From assembly GCF_000499205.1 (NCBI RefSeq), contig NZ_AWUK01000010.1:186001-250000 (forward strand): a stretch of 64,000 nt of DNA. Direction: 5' to 3'. Below the pieces are notes generated by a model, which was given only the letters and a program-made list of their open reading frames with translations, was not told where the DNA came from and did not search any database. Source of the DNA: Paenibacillus sp. MAEPY2 (lineage in GTDB: Bacteria > Bacillota > Bacilli > Paenibacillales > Paenibacillaceae). Position numbers and translations under genes: made by a program. Shown here in pieces: positions 55,121 through 63,281 of the stretch (position 1 is its first letter; every line of letters begins with the position of its first letter).

Positions 55121-55597
55121 ATGGCTAATGATGAAGTGATTTTGACACAGGAAGGCTTGGAAAAGCTGGAGGACGAACTGAGGGATTTAAAGACGGTGAA
55201 GCGTAAGGAATTGGCGGCGCGTCTGAAACTCGCGATCAGTTACGGTGACCTGAAGGAAAATAGTGAGTATCATTCAGCCAAAGATGATCAGGCTTTTATG
55301 GAAACCCGCATTTTGATTCTGGAGAAAATGCTGACCAAAGCAAGAGTCATCACTTCGGACAATATCGACTCGAACAAAGTAAGCATTGGCTCAACCATTC
55401 TGCTTAATGATATTGAGTTTGCCGAGAAAATTGAATACATGCTGGTTGGTCCGGCCGAGGCAGATGTTGCTGATAACAAAATATCCTACGAAAGCCCGCT
55501 TGGCAAGGAACTGATGGGCAAAGAAGTAGGCAGCGTCATTCATGTCAATGCGCCAATGGGCGTTATCAAATATGAGTTGCTTGAAATTAAAGTTTAA
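55121..55597 (+). CDS. greA: Transcription elongation factor GreA
   Basis: A 158-residue factor that rescues backtracked RNA polymerase by stimulating transcript cleavage. The N-terminal coiled coil starts LTQEGLEKLEDELRDLKTVK and carries the tip acidic residues in ISYGDLKENSEYHSAKDDQA, a GreA hallmark. The C-terminal FKBP-like domain contains VGPAEADVADNKISYESPLG and the KVGD-like stretch GKEVGSVIHVNAPMG. AGGAG precedes the ATG. Single gene with its own terminator. Confidence 0.93.
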   Translation: MANDEVILTQEGLEKLEDELRDLKTVKRKELAARLKLAISYGDLKENSEYHSAKDDQAFMETRILILEKMLTKARVITSDNIDSNKVSIGSTILLNDIEFAEKIEYMLVGPAEADVADNKISYESPLGKELMGKEVGSVIHVNAPMGVIKYELLEIKV

Positions 55598-55604
55598 TCG
55601 GAAT

Positions 55605-55654
55605 AGAGGTGTTTCGACAACCATGGGAGTGGCTGTTGCAGCACCTCTTTTTTT
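55605..55654 (+). terminator. Terminator of greA
   Basis: AGAGGTG...CAAC pairs with GTTG...CACCTCT and is followed by a run of seven T. Confidence 0.8.
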
Positions 55655-55672
55655 GTTCATATAGGTTGATAT

Positions 55673-57022
55673 TCAGCTGCGTTTCTTCCGTCCATTCAGA
55701 ACCTCAAAGGTCATAACATACACGACCCAGAACAGGATCACGATATGGATCATCGCAATGGAGATGCCGATGCCGTATATCCAACCGTTGGTCAATCCAG
55801 ATCCGTGCATGTTAAAGCCTGCTCCATGTCCTCCGCCAAAACCTCCATGCCCGCTACCCATAAGGGATTGTCCTTCCTCTGCGCCAACGTCACCGCCAGA
55901 ACCTGTGCTCATGATCATGGCAATATTTACGTAGGTAGTCAGGGAGAAGGCGATTGCTGCGTACATCCATTTACGTTCAAAGAACGGGACCAGAACAAAG
56001 AATAGCAAAGCAGGTATGCTGTAACGCTCATGAATTTCCGTTGGCAGCATAAAGAAGGCGAGATTCACCGCTGCACCTGCAATGAGCAGAGATGAGATGC
56101 GAATTTCCTTGATTAACAACAGATAGGCTGATACGCCAACCACAGCAATAGCAAGCAGCAGCAGCCCCAACATTTTGTACGTCACTATGCCAAACAATAC
56201 CGTAGCATCGTTTGTTGCCGGATCACCTAGCAGGTGATACCAGATATTCATGGCATTCAGGGAAAGCTGCGGGTACATATAAACGGCGCTTCCGTATGCA
56301 TTGTTCAGCATGGCACTGAGGGTTCCGTTTGCTGCAAAATAGAGAAACACAGGCAGGGTAGCAATCATTAATCCTGCTGCAAATAGAAGCATGCCGCGAA
56401 ATTGCCTGTGATAAAGCTGGCGTAGTAATACAATACCGATGACCGGGGCAATGACGATTGCCTGAAACTTCGCTAGCAGGGCAACCGAGAATATTACACC
56501 CGCCAAGAGAGGATTACTTAGAAGCAGAACGGTAGATAATACCATCAATGTACTGTGCAGGATGTCGATCTGTCCCCACATGGCGCTGTCGACCAAAAGA
56601 CCGGGGTTGAAGGAAAGGACTGCAAGCAGCAATAAACATGCGCCAGAGCCCAGTCGTTTGAAGGTGAGGGTTAAGACAGCCATGGACAGGACGTCGAAGG
56701 CGATAGGCAGTATTTTCATGGACAGATTGCCAGCTGAGGCGGTTATGCCCAGGCCATCGAGTATCCAGCGATACAACCCCAGAATGACGATAAACAAGGG
56801 GGGGTAGTTCTGATCTTTGCCAAACAGGTATGATTCGCGAATACCGTACTGGTGAACAGTATTCATCCAATCAACGAACAGGGACTGATCTCCGACATAA
56901 CCCCTGAATTGTGTTCCAAGGTACAACCGAAGCAGCAGACCTCCGGTGAAAATTAGAACGGCATACAGCCAGAAACGCCTGTTCCATCGGGTTTTTGGAT
57001 CTGTGTAGCTCAGTGTGTTCAT
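55673..57022 (-). CDS. Multi-pass GT-C-like glycosyltransferase (mannosyltransferase-type)
   Basis: A 449-residue membrane protein with about ten hydrophobic spans. The N-terminal loop after the first span holds acidic residues (RGYVGDQSLFVDWMNTVHQY), typical of the metal-binding loop of GT-C lipid-phosphosugar transferases. DSAMWGQIDILHSTLMVLST and LPTEIHERYSIPALLFF match the Gpi18/PIG-V-like group. A Gly/His-rich loop (MGSGHGGFGGGHGAGFNMHG) near the C-terminus is unusual. AGGAGG lies before the ATG at 57022. It probably adds a sugar to a lipid carrier or surface protein outside the membrane. Confidence 0.82.
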   Translation of the reverse strand: MNTLSYTDPKTRWNRRFWLYAVLIFTGGLLLRLYLGTQFRGYVGDQSLFVDWMNTVHQYGIRESYLFGKDQNYPPLFIVILGLYRWILDGLGITASAGNLSMKILPIAFDVLSMAVLTLTFKRLGSGACLLLLAVLSFNPGLLVDSAMWGQIDILHSTLMVLSTVLLLSNPLLAGVIFSVALLAKFQAIVIAPVIGIVLLRQLYHRQFRGMLLFAAGLMIATLPVFLYFAANGTLSAMLNNAYGSAVYMYPQLSLNAMNIWYHLLGDPATNDATVLFGIVTYKMLGLLLLAIAVVGVSAYLLLIKEIRISSLLIAGAAVNLAFFMLPTEIHERYSIPALLFFVLVPFFERKWMYAAIAFSLTTYVNIAMIMSTGSGGDVGAEEGQSLMGSGHGGFGGGHGAGFNMHGSGLTNGWIYGIGISIAMIHIVILFWVVYVMTFEVLNGRKKRS

Positions 57023-57174
57023 GATTCTCCTCCTCAGCATGGGCGATTGAGATTGGTGCAAGTATAGGCGACCAAGATGAGAGAGGCATTAATTTTCGAT
57101 CGTATGTGTGTGGTACGAAGCTTAAAGTTTGCTGAATGCCCATGAATTGAAATGATATTTCATGCAATAGACGA

Positions 57175-57204
57175 AGGGAGGGCCCTGTGAACAGGACCCT
57201 CCCT
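57175..57204. repeat. GC-rich hairpin
   Basis: AGGGAGGGCCCTGT pairs with ACAGGACCCTCCCT around GA. On the plus strand a broken T run follows, but no plus-strand gene ends before it. It may be a terminator left from a deleted gene. Confidence 0.5.
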
Positions 57205-57206
57205 CT

Positions 57207-57558
57207 TGATGTTTTTCTTTAGCAATTGCCGTTAATGTTTTTCCGTTTTTTAGTTGGGTTTGCAGCTCATCTACGGATGTGCCGGACAATTGGGCAGCCT
57301 TCGCTAAGCCGAAGCGGTAGTCGTTTTGGCCGTTGTTGAAGTGGTCGTTACCGTCGTCACCTTTTTGGTCAGGGAATTATTCAGCTGTTTGGTCAAATCC
57401 GTCTTGATGGAAACCACTTTGGCTTGCGTGAGCTTGCCAGACTGGCGTATTTTTAAAAATGCAATGGATTGGACACGGACCATCCTGAAGTGCGAGAATG
57501 TTTGAATCAATTGGGGCTTTTGCCCCGAGAATTTCTCGATCTCAAACTTATGCTTCAA
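57207..57558 (-). pseudogene. Frameshifted small secreted or repeat protein gene
   Basis: The 84-residue frame from 57558 is basic and Thr-rich (KKVTTVTTTSTTAKTTTASA) and stops at 57304. Directly after, in another minus frame, the DNA encodes KAAQLSGTSVDELQTQLKNG and KTLTAIAKEKHQ, a helical repeat motif common at the C-terminus of small Paenibacillus exported proteins. Joining the two across a frameshift near 57305 would restore one ORF. No signal peptide remains at the start. Decayed gene by inference. Confidence 0.4.
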
Positions 57559-57748
57559 ACCGTCAGCCTGAAGACCACAGACGGGTAGCCGCGATCATGA
57601 CCCGGTGGGTCACATAAAAATTCCACTCGCAATTGAAAAGGGACTTATTAGATAACCCCTTGTTGCTATGCAATTGCGTTCCTAATTATATATAATTACA
57701 TGATTATTAAGAATTACGACGATATGATTGTTCAGGAGAATGATGCGG

Positions 57749-58405
57749 ATGAATAAGAAGATACTGATCGTTGAAGACGATGTTCATATATCTCGAATCA
57801 TCAAGATGAATCTGAACCTCATGAATTATGCCACCACCGAGGTGTATGATGGTCTGGCGGCATTCGAGATGCTCAAGAGGGAGAAGTTCGATCTTATTTT
57901 GCTTGATGTGATGATCCCCCGTCTGAACGGGTTTGAGTTGATGGAGAGAATTAAGCCTTACGGCACCCCTGTAATCTTTTTGACGGCGAAAAACTCGGTC
58001 TACGATAAAGTAAACGGTCTGAAGCTGGGTGCTGATGATTATATGGTCAAGCCCTTTGAAGCGATTGAGCTACTGGCTCGTATAGAGACAGTGCTGCGCA
58101 GATATGGTCATGAAGACAGGGTGTTGGAATTTCAGCATGTCCAAGTGGATCTTGATAAAAGAGAAGTCGTGATTCAAGGAGCGCCAGTGGAGCTGACGCC
58201 GAAGGAGTATGATCTGCTAGTGGTCCTTCTCAAGAACAAGAATATCGCCCTGACGCGGGAACAATTCCTGGATAAAGTATGGGGCGGCGATTATTATGGA
58301 GAGACCCGAACGGTAGACATGCATATCAAATCGCTGCGCAAGAAGCTAGGTTTGCAGGAGCAGATCAAGACGATTTACAAAATCGGGTACCGGCTGGAGG
58401 ACTGA
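57749..58405 (+). CDS. OmpR/PhoB-family response regulator
   Basis: A 218-residue DNA-binding response regulator. The receiver domain has the acidic pair in LIVEDD, the phosphoacceptor Asp in LILLDVMIPRLNGFEL, Thr in VIFLTAK and Lys in YMVKPFEAIEL. The C-terminal winged helix shows VELTPKEYDLLVVLLKNKNI and RTVDMHIKSLRKKLG. Several ATGs follow AGGAG; the one at 57749 gives the usual start just before the first strand. It is co-transcribed with the sensor kinase three bases downstream and is not the AraC-type regulator usual next to Paenibacillus sugar transporters. Confidence 0.92.
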   Translation: MNKKILIVEDDVHISRIIKMNLNLMNYATTEVYDGLAAFEMLKREKFDLILLDVMIPRLNGFELMERIKPYGTPVIFLTAKNSVYDKVNGLKLGADDYMVKPFEAIELLARIETVLRRYGHEDRVLEFQHVQVDLDKREVVIQGAPVELTPKEYDLLVVLLKNKNIALTREQFLDKVWGGDYYGETRTVDMHIKSLRKKLGLQEQIKTIYKIGYRLED

Positions 58406-58408
58406 TAG

Positions 58409-59851
58409 ATGAAATTTTGGCAGAAAATATATCTGTTCTCGATTCTCGTATTTGTCATTATCTTTAACATTGCTTCCATTTTGGTAATTGAACGCAGCCA
58501 CAACAAGATGCTGGGCCAGGCAATTAACGTGGCTCTAAGCCAGAACATAAGCATTCATTCCAGCGTGGATGCCATCGTGCCGATTCTGAGAATCTATGAT
58601 TCGATTGATTATGAGAAGACGGTCCTGACGCGTATTGCCAATGAATTTGTGGATAAGAACAGTGATCAGTTGGTTTATATGGATATTACGGATGATTCGC
58701 AGCGTACGGTATTTAATAACTCCGATTTCCCAATGCCCGTGGCGCGGAGCGAACTGGATAATCTGGATGAGGACAGCATTCATTCTATTCTGCGGGAGAT
58801 CGGCGCCCGGACGATTCTGTTTACCTCGAACATTACAGATATTAATCATAAAAAATATGTATTCACCTACATGAAAGATGTTACCGCGGTATATCAGGAC
58901 CGGATAGACCAGTACAGCTTTTTTGCCAAAGTCGATCTGGCGGCCTGTCTTTTGTTTATGGTGATTATGTTCTTCGTGAGCAGAGGGCTGACAAGATCCA
59001 TTGACCGCCTGAACCGCACAGCGAAAGTCATTGCCCAAGGGGATTTCTCGGAGCGCGTCACTCTGAAATCAAAGGATGAGATCGGTATTTTGGGGTCCAA
59101 TTTCAATGAGATGGCGGAGGTTGTCGAAGATAAAATCAACGAGTTGGAGCGTAATAACGAGGAAAAGCAACGGTTTATCAATAATTTTACGCATGAGCTA
59201 AAAACGCCACTGACCTCGATTATCGGGTATGCCAATTTTTTGCGGACGACCAAATACAACGAAGAGCTGTTCGTGGACGGTCTGAATGTAATTTATTCCG
59301 AAGGGAAGCGGCTGGAGTCGCTGTCACTGAAGCTGATGGATTTGATTTTGTTGCAGAAGGAACAGTTTCAGATGGAGTTGCAGGATCTCGGCGAGATGAT
59401 TACGGAGATAAAGCCAGCGGTAGAGATCATGGCTAAGGAGAAGAACGTGGCGATAGTGCTGGATTGTGAAAAAGGGGAGCTGCCCCTGGAGCGCGATCTA
59501 ATCAAGGTACTGATTTTCAATCTAGTGGATAATGCGCTCAAAGCCTCTTCACCGGAACAGACGATTGCACTGCGTACGTATTGGCGGGGCGGGAATTATA
59601 TTTTTGCCGTTATTGATCAGGGTATCGGAATTGGCGTGGAGGATCAGGGCAAAATATTCGAACCCTTCTTTATGGCGGATAAATCCAGGACACGAAGCAG
59701 TAACGGCGCAGGCCTGGGTCTGGCGATATGTCAAAATGTTGCCGGTATACACGGTGCTGTCATAAGGGTAAACAGTGTTGTGCAGCAAGGGACAACGGTG
59801 GAAGTTGTCTTTGCGTCGAACCATGCTGCGGAAAGCGAGTTACGTACATGA
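58409..59851 (+). CDS. Membrane sensor histidine kinase
   Basis: A 480-residue kinase. Two membrane spans (about 8-28 and 175-195) flank an extracellular sensor of about 145 residues. A HAMP domain (RLNRTAKVIAQGDFSERVTL) leads to the dimerisation helix with phospho-His in FTHELKTPLTSIIGY. The ATPase domain shows the N box NLVDNALKAS, G1 IDQGIGIGVEDQGKIFEPFF and G2 GAGLGLAICQNVAG. Its stop overlaps the next ORF's ATG (ATGA), so a lipoprotein is made with it. The signal is unknown; the sensor has no recognised fold by eye. Confidence 0.92.
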   Translation: MKFWQKIYLFSILVFVIIFNIASILVIERSHNKMLGQAINVALSQNISIHSSVDAIVPILRIYDSIDYEKTVLTRIANEFVDKNSDQLVYMDITDDSQRTVFNNSDFPMPVARSELDNLDEDSIHSILREIGARTILFTSNITDINHKKYVFTYMKDVTAVYQDRIDQYSFFAKVDLAACLLFMVIMFFVSRGLTRSIDRLNRTAKVIAQGDFSERVTLKSKDEIGILGSNFNEMAEVVEDKINELERNNEEKQRFINNFTHELKTPLTSIIGYANFLRTTKYNEELFVDGLNVIYSEGKRLESLSLKLMDLILLQKEQFQMELQDLGEMITEIKPAVEIMAKEKNVAIVLDCEKGELPLERDLIKVLIFNLVDNALKASSPEQTIALRTYWRGGNYIFAVIDQGIGIGVEDQGKIFEPFFMADKSRTRSSNGAGLGLAICQNVAGIHGAVIRVNSVVQQGTTVEVVFASNHAAESELRT

Positions 59852-60594
59852 GAAAATATAGGATGCTTTTGCTGTACTCAGCGATACTGGTGCTTGCGAC
59901 AGGATGCCAAGGCTGGTTCAACAGTATTCCCAAGGATACCGTAATGATCAAAAAAATAGTACAGGAGCATAAGAACAGTGAGATCGAGTACGAAGGGGTT
60001 CTGTCCCAGGATGCGGTGAAGACACTGAGCGTACAAGCGGTGGACAAATTTTTGAACATAAAGCTGGCTGTGGATCATGCGCAGTTCGAGATTATGGCTG
60101 TCGATCAGAACAAACTCAAGGAGCTGCTGAAAGAGACCAGTCAGATTGCCGGGCAGGTGACCTTGGAAGGCATGTCCCAGCAAAGAATGCAGTTCACCAG
60201 CGATATCCAAGCGATTACTGGCGGGCTGTATTATGTAACATTGACGTCGTCGGAGGTTCCTGAGGAGTCTTATGATATTGTATTAAATGCCAAGGATGGC
60301 GACGTGTTGAAGATTTTGCGTTCCTACCGGGGAAGCAGAGCTATGCCGCGTAATTCGGAAGAAAAGGTATTTGATCTTGCCGATCGGTTTGTAGAAGAAC
60401 ATGGAAGCTATCCGTTGACTGAGTTAACCCCGCAGCTCGATATGACCCGCTGGGGTTCTAATGTGGAGCTGTATTATACGAGCAAGGATAACAAGACCCT
60501 GAAATATTGTGTCGTGGTTAATTTCAGCAGTAATAAAGTCGTAGGCTTCAGCAAGGATATCATGGCGCTGCTAAGTTATAATTCCAAACGGTAG
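59848..60594 (+). CDS. Lipoprotein linked to the two-component system
   Basis: A 248-residue lipoprotein starting MRKYRMLLLYSAILVLATGC with lipobox LATGC (Cys20). The mature part is mixed alpha/beta without a recognised domain. Four-base overlap with the kinase gene indicates translational coupling. Such small lipoproteins often modulate or sense for the paired kinase on the outer membrane face; this is inference from arrangement. The longer in-frame upstream start lies inside the kinase gene and has no ribosome site. Confidence 0.82.
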   Translation: MRKYRMLLLYSAILVLATGCQGWFNSIPKDTVMIKKIVQEHKNSEIEYEGVLSQDAVKTLSVQAVDKFLNIKLAVDHAQFEIMAVDQNKLKELLKETSQIAGQVTLEGMSQQRMQFTSDIQAITGGLYYVTLTSSEVPEESYDIVLNAKDGDVLKILRSYRGSRAMPRNSEEKVFDLADRFVEEHGSYPLTELTPQLDMTRWGSNVELYYTSKDNKTLKYCVVVNFSSNKVVGFSKDIMALLSYNSKR

Positions 60595-60616
60595 AGGGTT
60601 TAAACTTAATCTATAT

Positions 60617-60661
60617 AGAAGGTTGGTTCAAAGTCATGAATATGGCTTGGAATCAACCTTT
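60617..60661 (+). terminator. Terminator of the two-component operon
   Basis: AAGGTTGATTC-type arms pair (AAGGTTGGTTC with GAATCAACCTT) across a 20-base loop and are followed by TT. It is only moderately strong. Confidence 0.6.
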
Positions 60662-60710
60662 TGTGCGCTTGGCAGCGCAATCGACTAAGGAGTGAAAGGA
60701 GCCGGATGCG

Positions 60711-60812
60711 ATGACCCGCACCGGATCTGTGAGAGGCCCATGCACTTGCGCATGGGCCTACTCGATTTTGCGTACTGCCACCTGCACTCCAAACTTTACA
60801 ACTTCTATATAA
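60711..60812 (+). other. Possible 33-codon ORF with internal hairpin upstream of the second ABC transporter
   Basis: An ATG with AAGGAG nine bases upstream opens a 33-codon frame. Inside it AGGCCCATGC/GCGCATGGGCCT (60733-60757) forms a strong stem without a T run. This could be a leader controlling the transporter genes 100 bases on, or chance. The rest of the 60.6-60.9 kb gap contains only AT-rich promoter-like sequence. Confidence 0.25.
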
Positions 60813-60911
60813 CTCTATCTCACTTATGATATATCCGTTCTCTATACTGTTAAAGTACCCGGCAAAGGGGAGCCAAGAATACGATCAAAGAACCGAAAGG
60901 GAGATTACGTT

Positions 60912-62336
60912 ATGAAAAAATTCATGCTGATGATATTGGCAGCGATGTTCGTATTAACCATTTCTGCTTGCAGTGCGGGTACTGGAAACAGTAACGCCGG
61001 CGGCGCTGTTGAAGTGAAGACGGGCCAGCAGCCAACGGATCAATCGGCGTCTACATCAGGTCAGCCGGGAGGCTTGGGCGCACCCTCCGCTACGGAGAAG
61101 AAAACCGTGGTGTTCTCTACCTTTTTCCCGAGTGATTACTTTAAAGAAGCTAAGAAAAAATATGAAGCCAAGCACCCTAACATTACAATTGATCTGAGAT
61201 CGGTTGAGACGGATGATGCACATTTGGAAGAGAACCTGGAGAAATTTGTGAAAACAACGGGCACGGCGATGCTCTCGGGACAAGGTCCCGATTTAATCGA
61301 GATGGATCAGCTGCCGTCTGGCGACTATGTGAAGCAAAAGATGCTGGCCAATCTTGGGGACATCATGGCCCATGACCCTGATTTTAAACAAGAACAGTAT
61401 TTTACTAACATTCTGGAAGGGATGAAAGTTAACGGTGGAATGTATGGCGTGCCAATCGGGTTCTTTATCTATGGTCTGGTGGGCAATGAAGATGCGATTA
61501 AGAAGAGTGGCGTGACATTCGATGACAGCAAGTGGAACTGGGAGCAGTTCATCACGACAGCCCAAGCTATGACGAAAGGAGCCGACAAGGACCACCAGTA
61601 TGCTTTGGGCAGAAGCGTGCCAGAGTATATGACCACGCAATTTGTGAATGAACGATATGCAACCTTCGTCAATCAGGAGCAGAGGAGCGCCAATTTTGTA
61701 TCCAGCGATTTTACCGACCTGCTTCAACTGGTAAAAACGTTGTTCGATAAAAAAGTAGTCGGTACAGATGCACGCTTCCCATTGTTCAACACCGCCCAGA
61801 TCAACTCACCATCGGATTATATCCGGGAGTTGCGGATCAGTGAATTCATTCCTGATGGCAATGCCTATACCTCGAAGCTTTATTTGAGTCCAAATGCCGA
61901 TCCGCAGCATCCGGGTGGTTCCTTCCGAACCTATCAGACGATTGGGCTGAATGAGCGTTCAGCAGTAAAAGCCGAGGCGTGGGATTTTATGAAGTTTCTG
62001 CTCTCAGATGAAATGCAGAGCACACCCGACGGTACCGGATTTCCGCTGAATAAAGCCTCTTATGCGAAAAAAGCGCAAGCGTTGGTTCAAAAAGGGTCCA
62101 TCCAGTCTGATCAACCGATCGGGCCGTTGAAAGGCAAGAACTTCAAAATCACACAGCAGGATATTGATGATTTGGACAAATTCCTGAACGGGGCGACGTA
62201 CCCGCTACAATTCAAGCCCTCCAAGATTGACGAGATCATCACCGCAGAGGCACAGGCTTTTTTCACCGGTCAGAAGTCGGCTGACGAAGTAGCCAAGCTC
62301 ATTCAGAACAGGGTAACTACTTATCTGAATGAGTAG
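60912..62336 (+). CDS. Extracellular sugar-binding lipoprotein, family 1
   Basis: A 474-residue substrate-binding lipoprotein: signal peptide with lipobox ISAC (Cys20), a Gly/Ser/Gln-rich tether to about residue 60, then VVFSTFFPSDYFKEAKKKYE and HPNITIDLRSVETDDAHLEE typical of the UgpB/MalE-like class. SGQGPDLIEMD and YGVPIGFFIYGLVGNEDAIK are the hinge regions. It is the first gene of an operon with two permeases and lies downstream of a two-component system. The sugar is not predictable from sequence; no glycosidase is visible within the window. Confidence 0.9.
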   Translation: MKKFMLMILAAMFVLTISACSAGTGNSNAGGAVEVKTGQQPTDQSASTSGQPGGLGAPSATEKKTVVFSTFFPSDYFKEAKKKYEAKHPNITIDLRSVETDDAHLEENLEKFVKTTGTAMLSGQGPDLIEMDQLPSGDYVKQKMLANLGDIMAHDPDFKQEQYFTNILEGMKVNGGMYGVPIGFFIYGLVGNEDAIKKSGVTFDDSKWNWEQFITTAQAMTKGADKDHQYALGRSVPEYMTTQFVNERYATFVNQEQRSANFVSSDFTDLLQLVKTLFDKKVVGTDARFPLFNTAQINSPSDYIRELRISEFIPDGNAYTSKLYLSPNADPQHPGGSFRTYQTIGLNERSAVKAEAWDFMKFLLSDEMQSTPDGTGFPLNKASYAKKAQALVQKGSIQSDQPIGPLKGKNFKITQQDIDDLDKFLNGATYPLQFKPSKIDEIITAEAQAFFTGQKSADEVAKLIQNRVTTYLNE

Positions 62337-62360
62337 CAGCAAGGGAAGGAGGAGTGACAG

Positions 62361-63263
62361 ATGACAGGAAAGCATGAAGGGATCAAGAGTTTCAGAGGAA
62401 TCAGGATGCTACGTAAAGAGTGGATGGCTGCGGTACTTTTCCTGGCACCTAGCTTGATCGGATTTTCCGTATTTTATCTCATTCCGTTTGCCGCGGGGCT
62501 GCTCTATTCCTTCCAGGATAATACCATCGACGGTACGTTTGTAGGCCTCGACAACTATCAGGCGGTGCTCTCCAGCGGCTCGTTCCGCAATGCAGCCGCC
62601 AACACGCTGCTCTTTACGGGAGTAAGCGTTCCGCTCATTATTGCGCTATCCCTATGCTTTGCGCATTTGCTCAACCGGAGATTGTTTATTCGGAACTGGC
62701 TCCAGACTGCGTTTGTACTGCCGCTGGTGGTCCCGGTAGCCTCGATCGTGATGATGTGGCAAATCCTGTTCGATTGGAATGGAACCCTGAATGTGTGGCT
62801 GCAGCATTTGCATATGGGACGGGTGGATTGGATGAAGTCGGGGTGGTCCATGGTGGTATTGGTGGTGGTGTATGTATGGAAGAACATCGGCTACAACATT
62901 ATTTTATTTCTCGCAGGCCTGCAAAGTATTCCGAAGGATTATTATGAGACTGCGGATATAGAAGGGGCGAATGGGCTGCATAAGTGGCTGCATATCACAT
63001 GGGTCTATTTGACACCAACGATGTTCATTGTGGTCCTGATGTCGATCATTAACTCCTTCAAAGTGTTCCGGGAGACGTACCTGATTGCTGGCGATTATCC
63101 GTATGATCGCATTTATATGCTTCAGCATTATATGAACAACATGTTCATGTCACTGGATGTACAAAAGCTGACGGCGGCAGCTGCGCTCATGGTAGCTAGT
63201 ATCCTCCTCTTCGTAAGCTTCATGCTGATGATAGAACGCCGCTTCCGGAGCTTTATGGAATAA
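62361..63263 (+). CDS. Sugar ABC transporter permease, MalF/UgpA class
   Basis: A 300-residue permease with six membrane spans, the first at about residues 25-48 (AAVLFLAPSLIGFSVFYLIP). The EAA loop is ETADIEGANGLHKWLHITWV (about 195-215). AAGGAGGAG precedes the ATG, 24 bases after the binding-protein gene. It pairs with the permease gene starting 18 bases downstream. Confidence 0.9.
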   Translation: MTGKHEGIKSFRGIRMLRKEWMAAVLFLAPSLIGFSVFYLIPFAAGLLYSFQDNTIDGTFVGLDNYQAVLSSGSFRNAAANTLLFTGVSVPLIIALSLCFAHLLNRRLFIRNWLQTAFVLPLVVPVASIVMMWQILFDWNGTLNVWLQHLHMGRVDWMKSGWSMVVLVVVYVWKNIGYNIILFLAGLQSIPKDYYETADIEGANGLHKWLHITWVYLTPTMFIVVLMSIINSFKVFRETYLIAGDYPYDRIYMLQHYMNNMFMSLDVQKLTAAAALMVASILLFVSFMLMIERRFRSFME

Positions 63264-63281
63264 GGAAGGACCGTGGGCATA

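Noticed and set aside
60733..60757. GC-rich hairpin as a terminator
   Set aside because: No T run follows, and it lies within a short frame upstream of the next operon; listed only as a possible leader element.
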